DNA from: Paradesertivirga superstes
GTDB lineage: Bacteria > Bacteroidota > Bacteroidia > Sphingobacteriales > Sphingobacteriaceae
Length of the DNA stretch: 64,000 bases
NCBI RefSeq assembly: GCF_037622515.1
Contig: NZ_JBBJCN010000002.1
Location: forward strand, 682,001-746,000
Direction of reading: 5' to 3'
How positions within the stretch are numbered: the stretch's first letter is position 1; every line of letters starts with the position of its first letter. Position numbers and translations under genes: made by a program. The notes under the pieces were generated by a model that was given only the letters and a program-made list of their open reading frames with translations, made no database searches and was not told where the DNA came from. Positions 54,415 to 61,341 of this stretch are shown here, piece by piece.

Positions 54415-54810
54415 ACATTCACAATACTCTTTAGTCAAATCAGGATATTTAGTGCCATTGCTTTAGAATTTGCTAAACATTTTTCCATTAATATTTTAGC
54501 GCTTTCATTTGTCCACCTTTGGTTTTTCGGTTCAGCCAGTACTCACAGGGAGGAATTTGTGGGAGACATTCGAAGAAGCAATTGGCACCGTGGCGTTATT
54601 GGTCTAATAATGGATTCAGTAGGTGGAATGGTTGGAATTGCTAATTTTATTTCTAAAGAAGATTAATTGGCAACTATTGATCTTATCGTTAAAGATAATT
54701 TAGTACATTTAGGCAATAGACTAATGGTAACAAGTATGCAGGTTGTCCAGGAAGGTCATTTGGTTCCTGAAGGAAAAGCCGTTTACAATTTCATTAAAAG
54801 TAAATCCTGA
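54415..54810 (+). other. Two short orphan frames of doubtful coding status
   Basis: An open frame 54415-54666 has protein-like hydrophobic composition (ILALSFVHLWFFGSAS, GLIMDSVGGMVGIANF) but no suitable start codon. A TTG-started frame 54667-54810 gives 47 residues ending NFIKSKS. They abut the IS remnant and look like truncated genes. No family is recognised. Confidence 0.35.
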
Positions 54811-54821
54811 AATTTGAATAT

Positions 54822-55955
54822 TTGGAATATTTTCTAAAAAATCGACATGCTACCTGGCTCGAACTATTCTTCGACCTTGTTTTTGTATCAAGCATTGGAG
54901 TAGTAACTCATCCTCTGGCGCATACACATGACAACCATTTGGTTCCTGAACAGCTTTGGCTATTCCCTTTACAATTTTTAGTCATCTGGTGGATCTGGAT
55001 CATACATACCTTATTTTCCAATCGATTCAGTGATGATAGTAGGCCTGAAAGAATCTTAAGTCTTACAATTATGTTCTTCATGATAATCATGTCTGCTTTT
55101 TTCGGAGATGATCTTTTTCAGGACTATCCTGCCTTTGTTTGTTTTTATGCGGTTATAAAGTTAATATTGGTGTCTTTATTTTTTAGAGCATCTAATCAAG
55201 GCTTGCACTCTATAAGTTATGCTCGGAAAAGTGGCTTGATAATTCTTTTCGGCACGGGAATTTCTGCTATTTCCGTTTTCATTGAAACTCCGTTAAGGGA
55301 AATTATTTTGGTTTCCGGAATTCTAGTTGAAATGCTCGGTATTTATATTGTAAGTAAGCGAAATTCGGAAAAACTAAAACCAGTCCACCGCGAACATCTG
55401 GTAGAACGAGTAGGATTACTTTCATTAATCCTTCTAGGAGAATCTGTTATCAGCCTTACAGGTACTTTAAGAAATATCAATTGGGACATTTTAAGTATTG
55501 TGGCAGCAATTACGGGTTTTATTATGATTGGCCTTATTTGGTGGATATATTATGATAGTATTTATGTCATGGAGCGGATTAAATCTATGACCAACGGGTT
55601 TCCGATGTTATATTCCCACTTGTTTTTAGCTATAGGTTTTGTGATTCTAGCTAATGTGATTCGACATGCAATTTTAAATGATCTAAATAAGAATGAGTTT
55701 AGAATTCTGGCGATTACGGGAATGAGCTTTTTTTACATCGGAAAACAAACCGCTTATGTTGTTTTTCTTCCCCCCTTCCGTAGAAATATGACAATTAATA
55801 CATTAGTATGTATTTTTATAACTATCGGATCTACCTTTTTGCCAAAAATAGAATATGCGCTTGTTGGATTTACAATTGGTATGCTGTATTACACTTTGGC
55901 CAATTTCAAGTTTACCCTAACCAAGGATATATCTGAGTATGTTTCGAAAGAATAA
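54822..55955 (+). CDS. ltrA: LtrA-family (low temperature requirement A) membrane protein
   Basis: 377 residues with a TTG start at 54822. ATWLELFFDLVFV at about residue 10-22 is the family signature. About ten membrane helices follow, with HREHLVERVGLLSLILLGESV in the middle repeat. LtrA proteins are membrane proteins of unknown biochemical role, named from a Listeria cold-growth mutant. It sits between insertion-sequence debris and an attC-like element, pointing to an accessory gene. Confidence 0.85.
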   Translation: MEYFLKNRHATWLELFFDLVFVSSIGVVTHPLAHTHDNHLVPEQLWLFPLQFLVIWWIWIIHTLFSNRFSDDSRPERILSLTIMFFMIIMSAFFGDDLFQDYPAFVCFYAVIKLILVSLFFRASNQGLHSISYARKSGLIILFGTGISAISVFIETPLREIILVSGILVEMLGIYIVSKRNSEKLKPVHREHLVERVGLLSLILLGESVISLTGTLRNINWDILSIVAAITGFIMIGLIWWIYYDSIYVMERIKSMTNGFPMLYSHLFLAIGFVILANVIRHAILNDLNKNEFRILAITGMSFFYIGKQTAYVVFLPPFRRNMTINTLVCIFITIGSTFLPKIEYALVGFTIGMLYYTLANFKFTLTKDISEYVSKE

Positions 55956-55970
55956 AGATATATAGGCTTG

Positions 55971-56100
55971 CGCACAACGGTTTCGGGCTACAAGAAGTGC
56001 GCCATCGAAGCCGACCAGCGTTCACCCAAGACAAAGGTAAGTTGGGAGAAGAAGCTTTCCTAACCTACAAACCAGCATTTCTTTGTAGCCCGTGTTAGCA
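55971..56100 (-). repeat. attC-like imperfect inverted repeat next to a GNAT gene
   Basis: Arms CGGGCTACAA (55984-55993) and TTGTAGCCCG (56083-56092) are perfect. The outer ends are ...CACAAC on one side (55973-55978) and GTTAGC (56095-56100 region) on the other, so read on the reverse strand the element runs GCTAAC to GTTGTG over about 130 bases. Length, dyad and AAC/GTT ends recall integron attC sites, though the RYYYAAC core is not perfect. Confidence 0.5.
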
Positions 56101-56541
56101 GTTCGGGCTTTTTGTCCAGTCATTATATGTCATTTCGAATTTAATTTCCTTTGTTCCGTGTGTTCCAACTTCTGTCCAACCTGCTTTTCTATAAAACTGT
56201 TCTGCTCTTGTATTAAAAGCTGTTCCTAACCAAACTTTTTCCTTCGTCTGTGTAAAGTACCAGTCCAACATAGTTTTGTGTAATAGTTGACCAATACCTT
56301 GTTTCTCAAATTTCGGGTCTAAAAATAACGCCCAAATATTGTTTTCTTTTAAGTCAGCAATTGCAAAACCCACAATTTGTTCGTCAATTTCACAAACCCA
56401 TCCTTTTCCTCTTTTGGTAATAAACTCTTCACAATCTTCGTCTGTCACCAGGTTAGGATTTGACAAAGTATTTTCTGTTACAGAATTTCTTACGATTTGA
56501 ATTTGTTTTATGTCGTATATTTTAGCTTCTCTAATAATCAT
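56095..56541 (-). CDS. GNAT-family N-acetyltransferase (cassette-like)
   Basis: 148 residues. Acetyl-CoA loop FEKQGIGQLLH and typical motif B (FYRKAGWTEVG). The TAA stop lies inside GCTAAC of the attC-like repeat. A second GTTAGC (reverse strand, 56627-56632) lies about 90 bases upstream of the start, so the gene is bracketed by the same hexamer 530 bases apart. That layout is like an integron gene cassette. Substrate unknown. Confidence 0.85.
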   Translation of the reverse strand: MIIREAKIYDIKQIQIVRNSVTENTLSNPNLVTDEDCEEFITKRGKGWVCEIDEQIVGFAIADLKENNIWALFLDPKFEKQGIGQLLHKTMLDWYFTQTKEKVWLGTAFNTRAEQFYRKAGWTEVGTHGTKEIKFEMTYNDWTKSPNC

Positions 56542-56929
56542 AATTTAATTCGTTCAGTTTTTTTCTGTCCTTGGTTTGTCCTAAACTGTCAACTATTTGT
56601 TTACGTTGTGTCGCATTAGCCTGACCGCTAACTAGTATATATACGCCACAAAGTTGCCGTAATACACCTAAAACTGGCGAGGTAACGGTGACTGAATGGC
56701 AAATATTTTCGAATATAGAAATTAAAAGATCAACGAAGCGCAAGTGTAATTCAGCTTCAGCCAGACTCAACTCAGTAACTTTTAAAGAAACAAGCTGATT
56801 CTTTATAAGCCAACAATTCCAAAAAAACAGTTTGTTCCATGCTAAACCGCTCTAATTCCTCTGGATTATGAAATCAAGGAAATTTGAAAGAGCTCACCGA
56901 CTAATTCATTTTTTATATAGTGCCAAATT

Positions 56930-57811
56930 TTATTTCTGCGTACTTAGCACTTTTATCGCATTGCCATTTTTAGGATTTAATTCCAGCGACCTCTTGTACG
57001 CAGCCATTCCTTCTTCACTTCTCTTCATTCTCAATAAACACTCTCCCAGACTATCCCAAGTATTGAATGCCAATGGATACAATTTGGTATTAACTCTAAA
57101 GACCTTCAATGCCTCATCAGTTTTTCCAGAGGCTAGTAACTCATATCCGAATCTGTTAATTGTATTCTCCGATACGTTATATGTGCCCTCTACTCCCTTC
57201 TCTTTCTCTGTTTGAATTAACAATATAGTGCTTTCAATACTTGATGAGAATTGATTAAAATCAGTTACTGAAGCCAGGTTCATAGATCGCTCTTTCTCCT
57301 TCTGTTCATTAAGGGTTTCTACTCCATAATACAGCCTTTCTTCATCAGTCACTTTGGTTGTGTCGATCCTGTACCTCTTCCATTTCGCATTGAATGTTCC
57401 ATTTTTGACATACTGAGTGCCATAGATCTGTGCTTGCGCTCTACTCATTAATTCTCTGTCAATTGCGGCAGCGAGCAACCATTTACTTATAGTTGAATCT
57501 AACAAAATTGCTTTTCTCATATGTTTTATTGCCATTCCATAGGCGATAGAATCTTCTCCATGCTGAAATAACATGGCTGACCGATAAAAATCTTTACCTG
57601 TGATCAGTTGGTCTGCCGCAATGAGCTCTTGCAATCGCTGCTGCCTCTGTTTATCATCCTTGCTAAGTTGATTCCAATCTATTCCAGAAACATTTCTTGA
57701 ACTTTGGTCCTCTTCATACATTCTCTTCAATTCAGCATTATCCAGCGTTTGTGAAAGTGTAATTGGCGGAGATATGACCAGGATTAAGTAAAAGGATACT
57801 CTAATTATCAT
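56930..57811 (-). CDS. Secreted DUF6624/tetratricopeptide protein
   Basis: 293 residues with a signal peptide (cut near LSQT, about 21). Residues 28-140 follow the DUF6624 pattern: MYEEDQSSR, LQELIAADQLITGKDFY, AMLFQHGEDSIAYG, KWLLAAAIDRELMS and QIYGTQ. The C-terminal third has TPR-like helices (FNTWDSLGECLLRMKRSEEGMAAYKRSLELNP, in pieces). It is periplasmic or exported. Function unknown. Confidence 0.78.
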   Translation of the reverse strand: MIIRVSFYLILVISPPITLSQTLDNAELKRMYEEDQSSRNVSGIDWNQLSKDDKQRQQRLQELIAADQLITGKDFYRSAMLFQHGEDSIAYGMAIKHMRKAILLDSTISKWLLAAAIDRELMSRAQAQIYGTQYVKNGTFNAKWKRYRIDTTKVTDEERLYYGVETLNEQKEKERSMNLASVTDFNQFSSSIESTILLIQTEKEKGVEGTYNVSENTINRFGYELLASGKTDEALKVFRVNTKLYPLAFNTWDSLGECLLRMKRSEEGMAAYKRSLELNPKNGNAIKVLSTQK

Positions 57812-58055
57812 AGTTAGCCAATGCCAAATTTAATAGAAATGATAGTTTCTACTTATGAATAAATATAGCAATTAGCGTGATAATTTTTTACAATTTGTAA
57901 ACGAAAGCCCAGTGATTAACCCTAGGCTTTGATAATAACATGTAATTCTGTAACATGAATGTTCTTTCCAAGAGAACAACATCGTATGTGATTAAATAGT
58001 AGATGATTTCTTTTTTATATTAGAATTGGTTACCGATTAATTGCCAATCTTAAGT

Positions 58056-58256
58056 ATGAAACACATGATTTTTTACAGCTTCCTAATATCAATACTAGCG
58101 TCTTGTGGGAGAACAAATGATCCAGCTATTGTAAATGATTCAAGTGCTGTTAAACGAATGGATACTAGCCGAAGTCGTATACCCAGCGTACACATAGATA
58201 CTATAGGTAGTAAAATGCCAATCTTAAAAGATACTTCAGGAACGATTCGGAAATAA
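58056..58256 (+). CDS. Small lipoprotein
   Basis: 66 residues from the ATG at 58056 (a TTG at 58041 is also in frame). The signal YSFLISILASC ends in a lipobox Cys. The mature 47 residues are Ser/Asp/Arg rich with no domain. Not recognised. Confidence 0.55.
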   Translation: MKHMIFYSFLISILASCGRTNDPAIVNDSSAVKRMDTSRSRIPSVHIDTIGSKMPILKDTSGTIRK

Positions 58257-58329
58257 AATTTATTTAAATTCATCATTTCGATCAGTAGGCTTTTAATGAG
58301 TTAGTAGCAGGTTCAAGATTTTCGCTGGA

Positions 58330-58563
58330 ATTGGAGGCCTATCTGAGGCGAAGCTTCTGATTTAAAAGCTTCGATTCTGAGTGCGATTTCTTAATCTCTT
58401 TCTTTTCATCATTCCAATGATCTTGCTTAACATAAATTTTACTGCTTCTTGTTCTGGTTTTTCGATCATAGCAGATTTGAAAATAGACACGAAATGTGCC
58501 GTCAGTCGTTGGTTTACGTGTTTCTAGGATGATTTTTACCGATATTACTTTGATTAAACTTGT
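58330..58563 (-). pseudogene. Tyrosine recombinase (phage-integrase family) N-terminal remnant
   Basis: Reverse-strand frame from about 58563: KVISVKIILETRK, then TFRVYFQICYDRKTRTRSSKIYV and KQDHWNDEKKEIKKSH, ending at a stop near 58330. This is the arm-type DNA-binding domain that begins Bacteroidota site-specific integrases. The core-binding and catalytic domains are missing and there is no clear ATG. It lies about 190 bases from the truncated tRNA-Ala, the expected place for an integrase of a tRNA-targeting element. Confidence 0.7.
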
Positions 58564-58752
58564 GGCCCAGGTTGCAGTATTTTTTACATGCTTTTTACGT
58601 GCAGAATTAAGAAAAAGGACTAACCGGATCAGAAGTGAAATACAAGCTGCTATCGAAGCATTAGTTCACTTGTGGTGCGACAACCCCCTTTAAAGCTTAT
58701 TTACAACTATTATTTGCACCTTGGTCTCTTTTTACTACTTTTACGCCCTCAA

Positions 58753-58793
<41 letters not shown>

Positions 58794-58928
58794 AAGGCGA
58801 CTAACAGCATCCTCAGCTTCCAAATCAACATTTCGTCCTTCGATTTTACATGTACATGCATTGTGCATGCAGCCTGACTCAATTAAAGATTAAATTAATT
58901 ATCTGGTAAAGTTAAAATGAAGGAATGA

Positions 58929-59381
58929 TTATATCAACCCCTCATCTACGAAACTGTAATATCCCTCGGAAGTTATTATCAAATGATCTAACACCCCAAT
59001 ATCCAACAGCTCCCCTCCACTCTTTAACTTCCTGGTTAAGTTGATATCAGCCTGACTCGGTTTCAGATTCCCACTTGGATGATTATGAGCTAGGATAATA
59101 CTACTTGCAGCACTTTTTAAAGCAGCAGCAAATATCACCTTTGGATCTGCAACAGTCCCCGCCATTCCACCAGTACTTATTTCAATAATGCCAAGCACTC
59201 TATTAGCACGGTTCAGAAGCATCACTTTGAAATGCTCTAGAAAGTCTATCGTCTCTAAATTCCAGTGCTTCTTAAAGACTAAGAACGAGTCTGCTGACTT
59301 TGTAATCTGAGGTCTTTCAGATGCTTTAACTTTTGACTTGTAGATTAGTTGCACTTCGGCAACTTCAAATGGTTGTTCCAT
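58929..59381 (-). CDS. radC: RadC-family JAB-domain protein
   Basis: 150 residues from the ATG at 59381 (an upstream TTG/ATG frame reaches 59423). The MPN/JAB metal-binding motif is ILAHNHPSGNLKPSQAD, preceded by FAAALKSAASS. It lacks the helix-hairpin-helix region of full RadC, which is typical of short RadC copies on genomic islands. Despite the name, a DNA-repair role is not established. It is the first intact island gene next to the broken tRNA. Confidence 0.9.
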   Translation of the reverse strand: MEQPFEVAEVQLIYKSKVKASERPQITKSADSFLVFKKHWNLETIDFLEHFKVMLLNRANRVLGIIEISTGGMAGTVADPKVIFAAALKSAASSIILAHNHPSGNLKPSQADINLTRKLKSGGELLDIGVLDHLIITSEGYYSFVDEGLI

Positions 59382-59544
59382 ATTCGTTTGATTTAATTTG
59401 GAACTCCTCTGAGCTTTAGGCAATCAAGTCCAAAAGGAAACGATATAAATGGATTGTGGGAAGGTTATGTGGGTTTATGCTCGGCAATCTTTTGGACGCT
59501 TCAGTAGCCTAAAGCTTAACTTTGTGATTAATTATAATTGATTG

Positions 59545-60108
59545 TTATACCATCTTTCTGTTTAGTCTAGTAAATGTATCCTTCGTGGGCGGGCCCACTA
59601 GAATGTCACTTGAAGCTTCTACCAAGGGAGGTTGCAGCACTAGTAGGTTCTCCATGAATGAAAACACATCCACAATCCTCTTAAAGTAAACTTCAATCTT
59701 TCCTATTGTAATCTCTGAATCCTTACCATGAGCGATGTTATGGCGGTCTGTTATAATATAGTTGATCGCCGATGCTCTGTCCTCTTCTCTTAAAAATTCA
59801 CTCAGCTTATCATGCCATTCTAAACTAAAAGACTTTACAACTTCTCGAATCTTGTTACTGTTCGGATTCTGTATTTTCAATAAATGCACCTTCATATATG
59901 ACAACAAGACCTCACATTCTGTCTCTCGACAAACCTTGTCATTTAGTATTTGAAACATCGCATTTTCTAAAAATCCAGAACATACTACGCAAATATATTT
60001 AGCTAAATGCGACTGAAGTTCATCGTCAGGCTCAAATCTGCTTTTGGCTTGCTCAATAAGATTCTGAATTCGCTTATGCTGTCGATTAAGCTCTAGATTT
60101 TGAAACAT
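59545..60108 (-). CDS. HEPN-domain protein (RiboL-PSP-like), putative RNase effector
   Basis: 187 residues from the ATG at 60108. An ATG at 60138 adds 10 residues. The body is all-alpha. LQSHLAKYICVVCSGFLEN and a KIQNPNSNKI segment precede the HEPN catalytic motif R-HNIA-H (in DRHNIAHGKD, residues 122-127). RiboL-PSP HEPN proteins are predicted metal-independent ribonucleases found in defence and toxin contexts. The start lies inside the DUF262 gene (23-base overlap), implying translational coupling and a two-protein system. Confidence 0.82.
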   Translation of the reverse strand: MFQNLELNRQHKRIQNLIEQAKSRFEPDDELQSHLAKYICVVCSGFLENAMFQILNDKVCRETECEVLLSYMKVHLLKIQNPNSNKIREVVKSFSLEWHDKLSEFLREEDRASAINYIITDRHNIAHGKDSEITIGKIEVYFKRIVDVFSFMENLLVLQPPLVEASSDILVGPPTKDTFTRLNRKMV

Positions 60109-61204
60109 ATTTACTGAGGAATTCGTCAAAAAGCTCATGGCGTCTCTTTACAACTTTTTCATCTGATGTCGCCCGTGTAATAGAATCTACAAATTCAGAG
60201 TCCGAGTATAAAATATTAATCTCTTTAGCTAGTATAGAGACGTCTATATCATTTTTCTTATCTATTTGTTTGGCAATCCCGTTCATTAAAACCTCAAAAG
60301 CCGCAGTGTTAAAGACCCTGTCAGGTCTAAAAGCATTCTTGCCGAAATAATCGTAAATGCTCTGAACGGTCTTCTTGAATAATTCCGACATCTTTTCAAT
60401 CTGGTCATCAGATGGATTTTTATATCTAAGATTAAATTTATTCATGAATTCATTCATTGGTTTCGAATACGATTCCAATCGGTAATAGATTGCAAAGAAT
60501 CGCAAAATCATTTCCTGGTCCTTAAGACGATTGTTTCTCTTTCCAAACAGTTCTCGCCATGCGGGAAAATCATTAAGGTCATCTATTAACGAGTTTAGCT
60601 TACCACCGTAAATCGCTGTTCTAATTTCTTGTGATGTAAGTTTTCGTCCGCCAGTATTGAGCCTTTCAAAGACGTGATAGATACTTGTATTATCATCACT
60701 CGGGGTTTCCTGTTTAATAATAGTCGCGTGAATAATGGAATCATTCAAATTGATTTTATCTTCTTCGTTGAGTTCCTCATAAGTCTTTCCCTCAAACTGA
60801 GGTTGGACTTTCAATAGTTTAAAAACACGTTTTCTCGTGTCCTCTTTCTTAGGATTGAAAAAGCCGTTGAAATAGAACTGTAAAGATTTCAGACGTTGTT
60901 GCCCATCAATTACAGACAACCGGTTTGAATCTGTATCCTTTGCAAGGAAGACTCCTGGGATGGGTAATCCAAGTAATAATGATTCAATAAGACGTGAAGC
61001 CTCTGCCTGATTCCAAACATAATCACGCTGGAATGGTGGAATAAAAATATCTCCTCTTTGAAGCCTTTTCACTAACCCTTCAACATCGTAGTCAACTCCG
61101 TAATTGGAGATATCGTATACTACAATAGGCTCGGTTTCTTGTGTTTCATCTACATCAATGATTTCTTCATCTTGTAGTTCGTTATCTGGCATTAAGTCGC
61201 TCAT
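60086..61204 (-). CDS. DUF262-domain protein (GmrSD/ParB-like NTPase-nuclease type)
   Basis: 372 residues. An acidic N-terminus (residues 9-26) precedes the DUF262 domain: IFIPPFQRDYVWN (53-65), LIESLLLGLPIPGVFL, IDGQQRLKSL (99-108) and FERLNTGGRKLTSQEIR. The DGQQR motif is the core of the ParB/DndB-like fold of GmrS and related defence proteins. No DUF1524 HNH nuclease domain is fused. A HEPN protein follows in its place, with overlapping genes. It may be the sensor/regulator and HEPN the effector (inference). Confidence 0.88.
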   Translation of the reverse strand: MSDLMPDNELQDEEIIDVDETQETEPIVVYDISNYGVDYDVEGLVKRLQRGDIFIPPFQRDYVWNQAEASRLIESLLLGLPIPGVFLAKDTDSNRLSVIDGQQRLKSLQFYFNGFFNPKKEDTRKRVFKLLKVQPQFEGKTYEELNEEDKINLNDSIIHATIIKQETPSDDNTSIYHVFERLNTGGRKLTSQEIRTAIYGGKLNSLIDDLNDFPAWRELFGKRNNRLKDQEMILRFFAIYYRLESYSKPMNEFMNKFNLRYKNPSDDQIEKMSELFKKTVQSIYDYFGKNAFRPDRVFNTAAFEVLMNGIAKQIDKKNDIDVSILAKEINILYSDSEFVDSITRATSDEKVVKRRHELFDEFLSKYVSKSRA

Positions 61205-61310
61205 TCTAATTGATAGGCTTGATTTAATTTGAAGTTCTAACCAAAGTTAATAAAGTCAATCGTTCCGCACCATAATTTCCAGCTGAAACGGTAGACAAAA
61301 TAATTCAAAA

Positions 61311-61325
61311 GGGTTATTATAACCC
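61311..61325. promoter_or_regulatory. Perfect palindrome between the restriction enzyme and DUF262 genes
   Basis: GGGTTATTATAACCC is a 7+1+7 palindrome 107 bases upstream of the DUF262 ATG and 17 bases after the restriction-enzyme stop. It could be the terminator of the upstream gene (a short T-run follows on the reverse strand) or a dimeric repressor site. The sequence alone does not decide. Confidence 0.4.
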
Positions 61326-61341
61326 CCTGTTTATGTTTTGT

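Noticed and set aside
56531..56770. Reverse frame of 79 codons before the GNAT gene
   Set aside because: It overlaps the GNAT start and the attC-like junction and appears to be cassette spacer read as protein.
58496..58693. Forward frame of 65 codons ahead of the truncated tRNA-Ala
   Set aside because: The opposite strand of its first part encodes the integrase arm-domain remnant, which is the better explanation.
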